From: Streptomyces misionensis
Lineage (GTDB): Bacteria > Actinomycetota > Actinomycetes > Streptomycetales > Streptomycetaceae
Length of the DNA: 64,000 nt
Assembly (NCBI RefSeq): GCF_007896895.1
Contig: NZ_VOGW01000013.1
Location: forward strand, 52,877-116,876
Direction of reading: 5' to 3'
Every line of letters begins with the position of its first letter. Positions within the stretch are counted from its first letter, which is position 1. The notes under the pieces are model-generated. The model had not been told where the DNA came from. It was given only the letters and a program-made list of their open reading frames with translations, and ran no database searches. The position numbers were made by a program, and so were the translations under genes. Shown piece by piece: positions 1-9,222 of the stretch.

Positions 1-45
1 CGGCTCGTGCCGCGGAACTCACAACCAACTAGGGGGAATACAAGA

Positions 46-264
46 ATGCTTGACACCCGCAGAGTTGCAGCCACGGTCACGGCCGCGTTCGCCCTCGGCA
101 TCGTCCTCGCGGGCGGCGCCTCGGCCGCGCCGGCCCTGAACGGGCAGCGGGGGGCGGCGACGGGTGAGGTCCCGTGGACCCTGACGACGACGGTCTCGGC
201 CGCCGCGGGCACCGGGTCCGGGAGCGGGGAGCCGACGACGAACAGCGAGGTTCCCTGGACCTGA
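46..264 (+). CDS. small secreted peptide with repeated EVPWT motif
   Basis: The start is the ATG at 46, which sits behind an AGGGGG ribosome site; an upstream in-frame ATG at 7 lacks one. The product is 72 residues: a signal peptide with a hydrophobic core ending in an Ala-Ser-Ala cleavage site near residue 28, then a short mature part rich in Gly, Ser and Thr. The five-residue motif EVPWT occurs once inside the mature part and again as the exact C terminus. I do not recognise a named family. It lies tail to tail with the SARP/NB-ARC/TPR regulator at 364-3366, so a secreted signal read by the TPR domain is possible, but this is inference. Confidence 0.6.
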   Translation: MLDTRRVAATVTAAFALGIVLAGGASAAPALNGQRGAATGEVPWTLTTTVSAAAGTGSGSGEPTTNSEVPWT

Positions 265-299
265 TCCCGGGCCGGCCCGGCCGGCGGCACTCGGGTGGC

Positions 300-341
300 C
301 GAGGGCCGGTCCCATGGCGCTGCGCATGGGACCGGCCCTCG
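300..341. terminator. 17-bp stem hairpin between convergent genes
   Basis: A perfect inverted repeat pairs 300-316 with 325-341 around an 8-base loop. It lies between the peptide gene stop and the regulator stop and could terminate both. It has no T tract, which is usual for Streptomyces. Confidence 0.75.
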
Positions 342-363
342 TACCGGCGCGCGTGCGGCCCGC

Positions 364-3300
364 TCAGCCGTCCGCCGTGGCCGCCAGTTCGCCCGGCGTC
401 GGCGGGGAGCCGGCCGGTGCGGACCGCAGCCGCCGCGCCAGCCGGAGCAGCCGGTCGACGCGCTCCTGCCACCTGCGGGCGCCGAGTTCGGCGAACGCCC
501 CGCGCGCGGCGTCCAGCGGCTCGACCGCGTCCTCGCCCAGCAGCAGCCGGGCGCAGGCGAGGTCCGTCTGGGCGCGGGCCCACAGATACCGGTCGTCGAC
601 TGCCTCGGCGGCCTCCAGCGCCTGCCGCAGCACGAGCAGGGACTCGTAGGGCGCGCCGCGGCGCCAGCGGGCCTCGCCGATGCCGCGCAGCACATGGCCT
701 GCGCCGAGCCGGTCGTTGCCCGAGTCGATGAGCGCCAGCGCCTCGAAGCAGATCCGCTCGGCGGCGAGGTGGTCGCCCTGGAGCATCAGCGCCTCGGCGA
801 GACGGTACGAGTTCTGCGCCTCGCCCCGGTGGGAGCCCGCCTCCCGGCTCTTGGCGATGGCCTCGGTGGACAGCGCCGCCCCCGCCGCAACGTTTCCGCT
901 CTCCAGTTCGATCTGGGCGAGCAGGCCCAGGGCGTGGGACTCACCGGCGAGGTCCCCGGCCGTGCGGAACCCCTCCAGGGAGCGCCGGGTCAGCCGCCCG
1001 GCCTCGGCGAGGTCGCCGGAGAACCGACGGCACAGCGCCAGGTTGCGCAGCACCAGGGCCAGCCCGAGGGGCGCGTCCAGGGACTCGAACAGCGGGAGCG
1101 AACGGTCCAGCCAGGACGCGGCCTCCTTGTACTCGCGCTGGTAGATCGCGAGCATGCCCATCGACCGCAGCATGGTCGCCTTCCCGAGCAGGTCGTCGGC
1201 ACGTTCCGCGGCGGCGAGGGAGGCGAGGGCGCAGGAGCGCCAGTCGTCCAGGTAGTTGCGCTCCTCGAAGAGGGTGGTGGCGTTGACGGTCAGCCCCCAG
1301 GCGGCGGTCGCCTCGGCGTCGGCCGCCGCCTGGGCGACGACGCCGACCAGCGCGGTGCGCTCGGACTCGAACCAGGCCAGGGGGTCCTTCACCAGGTGCT
1401 CCACCAGCTCGTTCGACAGCGGCCGGTGCAGCGGAACCTCGTACTCGAAGGGGCGGTTGCCCCCGTACTCACGCTGGTGAGCCGCGTCCGCGAGGTGCAG
1501 ATAGGCCGCGTAGACCCGTTTCAGGGCCGCCGCCCGCGCCTCCTCGCTCTCCTCGGCGCAGGCCCGCTCCCAGGCGAACACCCGCAGCAGGTCGGGGCAC
1601 CGGTAGCGCACGCCCAGCGAGGCGTCGATGGAGGTGACCTCCAGCAACTGGGCGTCGAGCAGCTCCTCCATGAGGATCTCGGCCCGGTCGCCGTCGGAGC
1701 CCAGCAGCGCACCGGCCACCCAGCCGGCGAAGGTGGGCATCGCCAGCAGGCCGACGAGCCGGTAGAGCCTGCGGGCGCCCGGGGACAGTTCGCGGTAGCT
1801 GAGCCGGAAGCCGGCCCGTACGCCGTGGTCGCCGAGGCTGAGTTCGTCGAGCCGGCGCCGCTGGTCGCGCAGCCGCCGCACCAGGTCGGGCACGGACCAG
1901 TACCCTTTGGCGGCGAGCCGCGCCCCGGCGATGCGCAGCGCCAGCGGCAGCCGGTCGCACAGGCCCGCGAGGTCCGCGGTCTCGTCCGGGTGGGCCGCGA
2001 TCCGTTCCGGGCCGGCGATCTCCGCGAGCAGGGACACCGCCTCCTCCAGCGGCATCACCTGGAGCGGTACCTGGATCACGGCGTAGTCGCCCAGCAGGTC
2101 GGTCATGGGGTGCCGGCTGGTGATCAGCACGCAGCAGCGGCCGTTGCCGGGCAGCAGCGGGCGGACCTGCTCGGCGTCCCGGGCGTTGTCCAGGATGATC
2201 AGTACCCGGCGGCCGCCCAGCAGGCTGCGGTAGAGCGCCGCCCGTTCACCCGTGTCGGCCGGGATCTGCGCCGTCTGCACGCCGAGCCCGCGCAGGAACT
2301 GGTCCAGGACGGCGCTGGCGGTGACCGGTTCCTCCTCGTGGTAGCCGCGCAGATCGACGTAGAACTGCCCGTCGGGGAAGTGTCCGACGACCTGGTTGGC
2401 CCAGTGCACGGCGAGCGCGGTCTTTCCCACGCCGCTCACCCCGCTGATCACGCCCACGGTGAGCGGGCTGTGCCCGAGCCGCTCGTCCAGCATCCCGTCG
2501 AGCCGGCGCAGCACATCGGTGCGGCCGGTGAACGAGGCTGGCTGGACCGGGAGTTGGGTGGGGGTGCCGGTCTGCGGGGCGGGCGCCGGGTTGGCCGCCG
2601 GCAGGGTCAGCGTCGGGGAGTCCTGGAGGACGAGGTTGTGCAGGGCCTGGAGCGCGGGGCCCGGTTCGATGCCCAGCTCCCGCACCATCAGGTCGCGGCC
2701 CTCGCGGAAGACGGCCAGCGCGTCGGCCCGGCGGCCGGCCCGGTAGTGGGCCAGCACCAGATGGGCCCGCGCCTGCTCGCGCAGCGGGTGCTCACGCACG
2801 TGCGCGGTCAGCTCGGGTATGAGCGTGCGGTGCCGCCCCAGCTTCAACTGGAGTTCGGCGTAGTCCTCGTAGGCGCCGATGCGCACCGAGGCCAGCCGCT
2901 CCGCCTCCTCCGTCAGCCGCTCCCCGTCCAGTCCGTCGAAGGCGGGGCCGCGCCAGAGCGCGAGCGCGTCGTTGATCAGGTCGCAGGCCGTCCCGATCTG
3001 TCCCGCGCGGGCCTGGTCCCGGGCCTGCCGTACGCGTTCCTCGAAGTCGGGGGCGTCGATGTAGTGGCCGTGGCTGTTGAGGAGGTAGCCCGGGTGCGCG
3101 GTGGAGATCAGGTCGGTGCAGCCGGCCTGCTCGCTGAAGACCTTGCGCAGTCCCGCGACGCATATGGCGATCTGGTTGCGGGCCGTGGCGGGGGCGCCTC
3201 TGGGCCAGACCGCGTCGATGAGGGAGTCCACCGAGACGACGCGGTTCCTGGCCACCAGCAGCGCGGCCAGGACGGTTCGCTGTCTGCGGCCTCCGACATG

Positions 3301-3366
3301 GACCGCGGTTCCCTCGCCCGCGTGCACCGCCAATGGGCCCAGGACCCGGAACGTCAACGACTGCAT
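364..3366 (-). CDS. AfsR-like SARP regulator with NB-ARC and TPR domains
   Basis: This is a 1000-residue transcription regulator. Residues 1-95 form an OmpR-type winged helix and about 100-245 form the bacterial activator domain, together the SARP module. After a Pro/Ala linker comes an NB-ARC ATPase with Walker A GVSGVGKT at 309-316 and a Walker B-like VLIILDN. The last 400 or so residues are helical TPR-like repeats. The ATG at 3366 follows GGGGGAG and starts right at the SARP pattern MQSLTFRVLGP; an open frame extends further upstream but has no better start. Related proteins (AfsR family) activate antibiotic genes by binding direct repeats. The target is unknown: no SARP-type structural gene lies beside it, and the polyketide cluster has its own SARP. 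The neighbouring peptide gene is a possible input. Confidence 0.9.
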   Translation of the reverse strand: MQSLTFRVLGPLAVHAGEGTAVHVGGRRQRTVLAALLVARNRVVSVDSLIDAVWPRGAPATARNQIAICVAGLRKVFSEQAGCTDLISTAHPGYLLNSHGHYIDAPDFEERVRQARDQARAGQIGTACDLINDALALWRGPAFDGLDGERLTEEAERLASVRIGAYEDYAELQLKLGRHRTLIPELTAHVREHPLREQARAHLVLAHYRAGRRADALAVFREGRDLMVRELGIEPGPALQALHNLVLQDSPTLTLPAANPAPAPQTGTPTQLPVQPASFTGRTDVLRRLDGMLDERLGHSPLTVGVISGVSGVGKTALAVHWANQVVGHFPDGQFYVDLRGYHEEEPVTASAVLDQFLRGLGVQTAQIPADTGERAALYRSLLGGRRVLIILDNARDAEQVRPLLPGNGRCCVLITSRHPMTDLLGDYAVIQVPLQVMPLEEAVSLLAEIAGPERIAAHPDETADLAGLCDRLPLALRIAGARLAAKGYWSVPDLVRRLRDQRRRLDELSLGDHGVRAGFRLSYRELSPGARRLYRLVGLLAMPTFAGWVAGALLGSDGDRAEILMEELLDAQLLEVTSIDASLGVRYRCPDLLRVFAWERACAEESEEARAAALKRVYAAYLHLADAAHQREYGGNRPFEYEVPLHRPLSNELVEHLVKDPLAWFESERTALVGVVAQAAADAEATAAWGLTVNATTLFEERNYLDDWRSCALASLAAAERADDLLGKATMLRSMGMLAIYQREYKEAASWLDRSLPLFESLDAPLGLALVLRNLALCRRFSGDLAEAGRLTRRSLEGFRTAGDLAGESHALGLLAQIELESGNVAAGAALSTEAIAKSREAGSHRGEAQNSYRLAEALMLQGDHLAAERICFEALALIDSGNDRLGAGHVLRGIGEARWRRGAPYESLLVLRQALEAAEAVDDRYLWARAQTDLACARLLLGEDAVEPLDAARGAFAELGARRWQERVDRLLRLARRLRSAPAGSPPTPGELAATADG

Positions 3367-3801
3367 TCGACCGCTCCCCCGTGCTACCGAATCAAACTTG
3401 CTCGAAACATCATTGTGATCATTACCCATCGGTAACCCAATGGCCGGACGCCCGGCCCCCACCGTGGCCTTACCTCTGCTCCGGACGCCATGGGCCGCGG
3501 CAGACGAGCGGCACCCGGCATACGAGGTGCCCCGGTGCGGGCGGCCGGTCCGCCCTTCCACCCTTCCGTACACCAGCATGCGCCCAAGCCCCGCCGGGGC
3601 ACAGGAGTTGACGGCGAGTCGGAGCGGAGTGCCCGGCACCGCGGCCGCGGAGTGCCCGGCGCGCGGCCGGGGAACGAGCACGGCCGCCGTATGCGAACGA
3701 GCACGGCAGCGTATGCGAAGGAGCGCCTGCGGGGAGGACGGGGCCGCGGCGCGCACGGGTGCGCCGGCGGCGCAGACTCGCGGCGGGCGGGGGTGCGGTG
3801 G
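3367..3801. other. intergenic region with the SARP promoter
   Basis: This is 435 bases without a supported gene. The part next to 3366 is less GC-rich, with ATCATTGTGATCATTACCC, and probably holds the promoter of the minus-strand regulator. Open frames here are shadows. Nothing else was recognised. Confidence 0.4.
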
Positions 3802-4446
3802 TCAGCTCACGCCGAGGAAGCGCAGCACCGCGAGCACCCGGCGGTGGTCGGCGTCCGCCCTGGGCAGGTCGAGCTTGGACAGGATGCTGTTGATGTGCTT
3901 GCCCACCGCGCTCTCGCTCACCACGAGCCGTTCCGCGATGCCGGCGTTGGAGCGGCCCTGCGCCATGAGTTCGAGCACCTCCCGCTCACGGGCGGTGAGG
4001 CGGTCCAGCGGATCGCTGTGCCGCCTCACCAGCAGCTGGGAGACCACCTGGGGGTCGAGCGCCGTACCGCCGGCCGCGACCCGGCGCAGCACCTCGACGA
4101 ACTCGTCGACGTCCGCCACGCGTTGCTTGAGCAGATAGCCGACGCCGGAGATGTTCCCGGAGAGCAGGTCGGCGGCGTACCGCTCCTCGACGTACTGGGA
4201 CAGGAGCAGGATCGCCATGTCGGGCCAGCGCTGACGGATCAGCAGGGAGGCGCGGACGCCCTCGTCGGTGAAGCCGGGCGGCATGCGCACGTCGGAGAGG
4301 ACGAGGTCGGGTTCGTGCTGTTCGACCGCGGTCAACAGGCCCTCGGCGTCCGCGGCTTCGGCGACGACCTCGAAGCCCGCGATCTCCAGGACCTTGACCA
4401 GTCCGATCCGCAACAGAACGGAATCCTCGGCAATCACCGCGCGCAA
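3802..4446 (-). CDS. LuxR/NarL-family response regulator
   Basis: This is a 214-residue DNA-binding response regulator. It has an N-terminal receiver domain (acidic pair in IAEDS, phosphoacceptor Asp in LVLSDVRMP, Lys in LLKQ) and a C-terminal LuxR-type HTH (LTAREREVLELMAQGRSN, then VVSESAVGKHIN). The start chosen is the TTG at 4446, behind GGAG, which gives MRAVIAEDSVLLR, the usual start for this family. It overlaps the kinase gene by 13 bases, which points to translational coupling. The partner is the histidine kinase upstream. Target genes are not evident; the membrane protein at 5816, across the shared upstream region, is a candidate. Confidence 0.88.
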   Translation of the reverse strand: MRAVIAEDSVLLRIGLVKVLEIAGFEVVAEAADAEGLLTAVEQHEPDLVLSDVRMPPGFTDEGVRASLLIRQRWPDMAILLLSQYVEERYAADLLSGNISGVGYLLKQRVADVDEFVEVLRRVAAGGTALDPQVVSQLLVRRHSDPLDRLTAREREVLELMAQGRSNAGIAERLVVSESAVGKHINSILSKLDLPRADADHRRVLAVLRFLGVS

Positions 4447-5642
4447 GGAAGCTCCACACTCACCAACGTCGGCCCTCCGACAGGGCTGTTCACCGAGAGG
4501 GTACCGTCGATCGACGCGACGCGTTTGGCGAGTCCCGCGAGTCCCGAGCCGGCCGCGAGGTCGGCACCGCCCACGCCGTCGTCGGAGACACAGATCAGGA
4601 TCGTGTCGCCGATGCGCTCCACCGAGACCTCCGCCTGCGCGGCGTGGGCGTGCTTGACCACGTTGGCCAGGGCCTCGGACACCACGAAGTACGCGACCGC
4701 CTCGACCGCCGGGGACTGCCGCTGCGGCAGGTCGACCTTGACCCGCACGGGCAGCGGCGCCCGTTCCGCGATGCCCGACAGCGCCGCGTCCAGGCCCCGG
4801 TCGTCGAGCACGGCCGGATGCAGGCCGCGCACCAGGTTGTTCAGCTCCTCGATCGCCTCCTTGGCCTCGCGGTGCGCCTCGTCGATCACCTTGCGGGCGT
4901 GCTCCGGCAGATCGGGCAGGGTCGCCTTGGCGACACCGAGGTTGACCGCCATGGAGACCAGCCGCTGCTGGGCGCCGTCGTGCAGGTCCCGCTCGATGCG
5001 CCGGCGCTCGGCGTCGGCCGCGTCCACCACACCGGCCCGGCTCTCGCTGACCTCCGCGACCCGGCGGGCCAGCTGGTCGGCGCGGCTGGGGCCGAGGCAG
5101 GCGCTCGCGGCCCGCGTGTCCAGCCGCACCAGGGCCTTGGACAGGGTCGCGGCCAGGTAGAGGCCCACCACGCCGACGACGGTCAGGAGCACCTGCCGGC
5201 CGATCCCGCCGGTCAGCGGGAACCAGCTCTGCGGTCCCACGCCCAGCCGCCACAGCAGGACGGTCACGGCGGCCGCGGAGGCCGCCCACAGCGCGAGTGC
5301 CAGCAGGCCGGCCAGGGCGATCAGCGGGGCGGCGATCAGGTGGTACCCGACCTGGCGCCAGGAGGACCCGGCCTGGAGCCAGTGCAGCACCCGTTCCTTG
5401 TAGGTGTCGCCGCCGGTCTTCGGGGGCGGCGGGATCTCCAGGTCCAGACAGGCGTGCAGCCGGGCCCGCTGGATCGGGGTGAGCACGGGGGTGGCGGCCA
5501 CCACCCCGACGGGGCCGCCCGCGAAGACGAGCAGCAGCAGCGTGGCCACCTGCGCCACGGCGCCGAGCGCCAGGCAAGCGGTGGCCGGACCGGCCCCCTT
5601 GAGGGGACGCAGCCAGGAGGGAGAGGCGGTGGTGACACGCAT
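4434..5642 (-). CDS. DesK-like sensor histidine kinase
   Basis: This is a membrane sensor kinase of about 402 residues. The N-terminal half has several hydrophobic segments. The dimerisation region carries the HisKA_3 motif ERRRIERDLHDGAQQRL with the phospho-accepting His, followed by a C-terminal HATPase domain (SEALANVVKHAHA, then VSDDGVGGADLAAGSGL). The ATG at 5642 gives MRVTTASPSW; a longer frame to 5684 exists, so the start is uncertain by about 14 residues. It is co-transcribed with the response regulator. The signal cannot be inferred from the sensor part. Confidence 0.85.
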   Translation of the reverse strand: MRVTTASPSWLRPLKGAGPATACLALGAVAQVATLLLLVFAGGPVGVVAATPVLTPIQRARLHACLDLEIPPPPKTGGDTYKERVLHWLQAGSSWRQVGYHLIAAPLIALAGLLALALWAASAAAVTVLLWRLGVGPQSWFPLTGGIGRQVLLTVVGVVGLYLAATLSKALVRLDTRAASACLGPSRADQLARRVAEVSESRAGVVDAADAERRRIERDLHDGAQQRLVSMAVNLGVAKATLPDLPEHARKVIDEAHREAKEAIEELNNLVRGLHPAVLDDRGLDAALSGIAERAPLPVRVKVDLPQRQSPAVEAVAYFVVSEALANVVKHAHAAQAEVSVERIGDTILICVSDDGVGGADLAAGSGLAGLAKRVASIDGTLSVNSPVGGPTLVSVELPCAR

Positions 5643-5815
5643 GCGGACACGGTAGGTCCCCGGCCGATACCGGAGCCATGTCACAGGTTTCCGGGTTGGG
5701 GTGTAGCTGGCCTCACCCCCAAGACGGTGCGCCCTTGTACTGATCCGGACCGGGCCCCGCTGCCATGCTCGTCCTTGTCAGATCGACCCGATGGCCGCAC
5801 AAGGAGTGCCCGACC

Positions 5816-6316
5816 ATGACTGTCCTCGATCCCCGCTCCGGCGTGGAGGTACCGGGATGTGCCCCGCACGCCCGGTACTCGGCGGACGGCGGCGCTCCCC
5901 GGACCCCTTCGAGGAGCGCCCCGGTGGAAGCCCCCGTATTCCACCAGCCCTTCGCCAGGCATCGCACGCTGGGCTACGGCCTGGTCGCCTGCGGAGCGGC
6001 GCTCCTTCCGTGGCTGTGCCTGCTGGCGTCGGGCCTGCTGCCGACGAAGTTGTCCGCGGTCTGGGTCGGTCTGGACCTGTTGGAGGCCGGTGCGCTCATC
6101 GGCACCGGCCTGTTGACGGCGCGCCGCGACCCCCGGGGCGTGCTGGCCGCCGCGGCCACCGCGCCGCTGCTGGTCACCGACGCCTGGTTCGACGTCATGA
6201 CGGCACGTCACGGCGGCGAACTCGCGCTGGCGCTGGGCACGGCCGTGACCGCGGAGCTGCCGCTGGCGGCCTGCTGCGCGCTCATGGCGGTCCGCGGCTT
6301 CCGGAAGAGGAGGTGA
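5816..6316 (+). CDS. small integral membrane protein
   Basis: This 166-residue protein starts at the ATG at 5816 behind AAGGAG. The first 45 residues are polar, then about four hydrophobic helices follow (beginning with LGYGLVACGAALLPWLCLLA), ending in a basic tail RGFRKRR. It resembles hypothetical actinobacterial membrane proteins but I cannot assign a function. It is divergent from the two-component pair and shares its upstream region, so it may be a target of that system. Confidence 0.65.
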   Translation: MTVLDPRSGVEVPGCAPHARYSADGGAPRTPSRSAPVEAPVFHQPFARHRTLGYGLVACGAALLPWLCLLASGLLPTKLSAVWVGLDLLEAGALIGTGLLTARRDPRGVLAAAATAPLLVTDAWFDVMTARHGGELALALGTAVTAELPLAACCALMAVRGFRKRR

Positions 6317-6350
6317 TGCCTTTAGCCACCAGACCCGGTTTATTCTCGGA

Positions 6351-6413
6351 GCGCCCACCCCGGCCGACTGACCTGGATCCCCCGTCAGACATTGCACCGG
6401 CCGGGGTGGGCGC
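6351..6413. terminator. long hairpin between convergent genes
   Basis: A 16-bp perfect stem pairs 6351-6366 with 6398-6413. The 31-base interior contains a second small stem (CTGAC with GTCAG). It lies between the plus-strand membrane protein gene and the minus-strand gentisate operon, so it is probably a bidirectional terminator. Confidence 0.7.
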
Positions 6414-6488
6414 GGTGGAATGCCCCCGCGCGGTCTTCGCGACGTCGGCGCGACGTCACCGGGACGGCGTCGCTCGGGGCGCGCTGTC

Positions 6489-7748
6489 CTACGCGGCCGT
6501 GAGCCGGTCCCCGGTGTCCGCCGCGGACAGCGGGATCGGGGTGAACATGGGCGGCTCCTCGTCCGGCGTGAGCGCGGTCGGGCCGTACAGCCAGTCCACG
6601 AACGAGTAGTCGTAGGTGTCGCGGGCGCGCAGCAGCACGTTGCGCTGTTCGCGGGCGACGCCGTCGAGGTGCCACAGCTCGCCCCAGGCGCGGGAGGTGG
6701 TCACCACCCGGCGGCAGTGCTCCGGGCGGACGGCCTCGTAGGCCGCGAGGGCGGCGTCCCAGTCGGTCTTCCCGTCCTCGGCGCGATGGCGGGCGACGTG
6801 CTCGCCCAGCACCCAGCCGTCCTCGACGGCCATGATGGCGCCCTGCGCGATGTACTGGAGCGGCGGGTGGGCGGAGTCGCCGAGCAGCGCGATCCGGCCG
6901 TGCACCCAGTTCATGACCGGCTCGCGGTCGAACATCCGCCACCACTTGTCCCGCCACATGAACGGCAGGCCGTCCCGCACGAAGCCGCAGGTCTTGGCGA
7001 AGGCGGCGTCGAGCTCGTCCGGCGTGCCCCAGTCCTCCCGGCCGGCCAGTGCCTTGGGCGACTCGAACACCGCTACCTGGTTGAGGAGTTCACCACCGCG
7101 CAGACCGTAGTGGACGAAGTGGCAGGAGGGGCCGACGTACACCACGACCTCGCCGAGGTCCACGGACCGCACGCGCTCCAGCTCGGCGGGGACGGTGCCG
7201 CGGTAGGCGACGTACGCGGACGAGACGGGCTGGTCGTCGACGAGCAGCTTGCGGGCGACGGAGTGCAGGCCGTCGGCCGCGATCACGACGCCGGCCTCGT
7301 GGCTCTCGCCGGAGGCGAGGGTCACCCGGGCGCCGCCGTCGGTGTTCTCGTACGAGGTCACCGCCGCGTCGGTGATCAGTTCCACGCCGGCGCGTTCGCA
7401 GGCGCGCAGCAGCAGGCCGTGCAGGTCGCTGCGGTGGATGACCAGGTACGGGTAGCCGTAGCGCTTCTCCAGGTCGCGCAGGTCGAGCCGGGTCAGCTCG
7501 CTGCCGTCGACGGCGTCGCGCATCACCATGGAGTCCGGGACGACGCCGAGGCTCTTGGCCTCGTCCAGCAGGCCGTAGTCGTCGAGGATGCGGGTGCAGT
7601 TGGGGGCGAGCTGGATGCCGGCGCCGACCTCCCCGAAAGCGGGGGCGCGTTCCAGCAGGCGCACACCGAGGCCCTGGCGGGTCAGGGAGTACGCGGCGCC
7701 GAGGCCGCCGATCCCGCCGCCGACGACGATCACTTCAGGATGGGACAT
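6489..7748 (-). CDS. 3-hydroxybenzoate 6-monooxygenase (FAD)
   Basis: This is a 419-residue FAD-dependent aromatic hydroxylase of the PHBH fold. It has the N-terminal dinucleotide motif VGGGIGGLGAAYSL, a DG motif (IAADGLHSVAR) and the second FAD motif (ALLGDSAHPPLQY). It would convert 3-hydroxybenzoate to gentisate with NAD(P)H and O2. The assignment rests mainly on operon context, as it is the last gene after three gentisate ring-cleavage enzymes. Salicylate 5- or 1-hydroxylase would be the alternative. The next gene upstream ends 12 bases away. Confidence 0.85.
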   Translation of the reverse strand: MSHPEVIVVGGGIGGLGAAYSLTRQGLGVRLLERAPAFGEVGAGIQLAPNCTRILDDYGLLDEAKSLGVVPDSMVMRDAVDGSELTRLDLRDLEKRYGYPYLVIHRSDLHGLLLRACERAGVELITDAAVTSYENTDGGARVTLASGESHEAGVVIAADGLHSVARKLLVDDQPVSSAYVAYRGTVPAELERVRSVDLGEVVVYVGPSCHFVHYGLRGGELLNQVAVFESPKALAGREDWGTPDELDAAFAKTCGFVRDGLPFMWRDKWWRMFDREPVMNWVHGRIALLGDSAHPPLQYIAQGAIMAVEDGWVLGEHVARHRAEDGKTDWDAALAAYEAVRPEHCRRVVTTSRAWGELWHLDGVAREQRNVLLRARDTYDYSFVDWLYGPTALTPDEEPPMFTPIPLSAADTGDRLTAA

Positions 7749-7760
7749 GACGTGACTCCT

Positions 7761-8396
7761 CTACAGCCACGGGCCGAGCGGGGGAGCGTCGGCGAGCGAG
7801 TGGGGGCGGCCTGCCAGCCAGGCGGCGACCTCCGGCAGGGGCCCTTCGGGCAGCGCGGTCAGGTCGCGCCGGGTACGGATCTCCGCGACCAGCGCGGTCA
7901 GGAAGCCCTTGGGGAGGTCGGCGAAGGCGACGACGCCGGTGCCGAGGTCGACGGCGTGGACGCACACCTCGCGGGCGCGCATCCAGGGCAGTTCGGTGGC
8001 CGGGACGGTACGGCCCTGGGCGGTGACGACCTCGTGCCGCCACTGCTCCTCGGTGAGCCGGTCCAGCCCGTCGGCGAGCCTGCGGGCGGAGTCGGTGAGC
8101 CAGGAGCGCAGTTCACCGGCCGGCATGGCCGTGCCCTTGGCGATGCCGGCGGCGCGCTCCTCGGGTGAGGCGTACATCGGCGTCCTCTCCCCGGTGGCCG
8201 CCCAGTGCACCAGGTTGCCCAGCGCGTCCGCGTTGGCGGCGACGTGCGCCACGAGCTGCCCCCGGGTCCACCCCGGCAGCAGGCTGGGCGCCCCGAACGC
8301 GGCCTCGTCGAGGCCCGCGACGGCGTCGAGCAGCAGCTCGGTGCCGGTGCGGGCCCACGCGCGCGCGTCGGCGAAGGTGCGTGCGGTGTCCGTCAC
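7761..8396 (-). CDS. mycothiol-dependent maleylpyruvate isomerase
   Basis: This 211-residue protein of the MDMPI/DinB-like four-helix family isomerises maleylpyruvate to fumarylpyruvate. The N-terminal part shows the family pattern LLPGWTRGQLVAHVAANADAL, with the metal-binding His, and a later His in REVCVHAVDLG. The GTG start at 8396 overlaps the stop of the hydrolase gene in a GTGA arrangement, which indicates coupling. Actinobacteria use mycothiol rather than glutathione for this step, so this family is the expected one. Confidence 0.88.
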   Translation of the reverse strand: MTDTARTFADARAWARTGTELLLDAVAGLDEAAFGAPSLLPGWTRGQLVAHVAANADALGNLVHWAATGERTPMYASPEERAAGIAKGTAMPAGELRSWLTDSARRLADGLDRLTEEQWRHEVVTAQGRTVPATELPWMRAREVCVHAVDLGTGVVAFADLPKGFLTALVAEIRTRRDLTALPEGPLPEVAAWLAGRPHSLADAPPLGPWL

Positions 8397-9220
8397 GACG
8401 CGACCACGCGGTTGGTGCAGGCGCCCAGGCCGGCGATCTCGGTGACCACGGTCTGGCCGGGCCGCAGGAAGACCTTGGGGTCGCGGGCGTTGCCGACGCC
8501 GGCCGGGGTGCCGGTGGCGATGATGTCGCCGGGACGCAGGGTGATGACGGTGGAGATGTACTGCACCAGGAACACCGGGTCGAACAGCAGCGTGCCGGTG
8601 TCGTCCCGCTGCATGACCTGGCCGTCGACGACCGTGCTGACCTGGAGCGCGGGGCGGACGCCGCCGACCTCGTCGGGGGTGACCACGTAGGGGCCAACCG
8701 GGGTGGACGCCTCCCAGATCTTGCCCTGGGTCCACTCGATGGTGCGGAACTGCCAGTCGCGCACCGAGATGTCGTTCATGACGGTGAAGCCGGCGATGGC
8801 GTCGGCGGCCTGCCGCTCGTCGGCGCGGCGCACCTGCTTGCCGATGACGACGGCGAGTTCGACCTCCCAGTCGAGCGCGTCGGTCTCGGCCGGCTTGACG
8901 ATGTCGTCGTGCGCGCCGAGCAGGGTGTCGGCGAACTTCGGGAAGAGGGTCGGGTGGTTCGGCAGGTCCCGGCCCATCTCCTTGATGTGGTTGGTGTAGT
9001 TGTGGCCGACGCAGACGACCTTGGACGGGTTCGGGACGACCGGCGCGAAGTCGGCGCCCGGGGCCGGGTAGGTGGCGCCCGAGGCGGCGGCGGCCTTCTG
9101 CTGCCAGTCGTCCTCGGCGAACAGCTCGCCCAGGTCGGCGTACCCGAGGTCGACGAGGACCGCTCCGTCGAGGCGGACCGCCCGGGTGCCGTCGGCGGTG
9201 CGGAGGGTGGCGAGCTTCAT
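8393..9220 (-). CDS. fumarylpyruvate hydrolase (FAH family)
   Basis: This 275-residue protein of the fumarylacetoacetate hydrolase family cleaves fumarylpyruvate to fumarate and pyruvate, the last step of gentisate breakdown. It shows VVCVGHNYTNHIKE, the metal-site acids around DWEVELAVVIGKQ, and the family signature LRPGDIIATGTPAGVG near the C terminus. The ATG at 9220 is two bases after the gentisate dioxygenase stop. Confidence 0.9.
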   Translation of the reverse strand: MKLATLRTADGTRAVRLDGAVLVDLGYADLGELFAEDDWQQKAAAASGATYPAPGADFAPVVPNPSKVVCVGHNYTNHIKEMGRDLPNHPTLFPKFADTLLGAHDDIVKPAETDALDWEVELAVVIGKQVRRADERQAADAIAGFTVMNDISVRDWQFRTIEWTQGKIWEASTPVGPYVVTPDEVGGVRPALQVSTVVDGQVMQRDDTGTLLFDPVFLVQYISTVITLRPGDIIATGTPAGVGNARDPKVFLRPGQTVVTEIAGLGACTNRVVAS

Positions 9221-9222
9221 GG

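Noticed and set aside
295..3435. 1046-codon plus-strand open frame
   Set aside because: It is the antisense shadow of the SARP/NB-ARC/TPR gene, with biased composition and no domain pattern.
3802..5679. 625-codon minus-strand frame suggesting a kinase-regulator fusion
   Set aside because: Only its last 214 codons are a response regulator; the rest is a shadow of the kinase gene, which has its own frame and stop.
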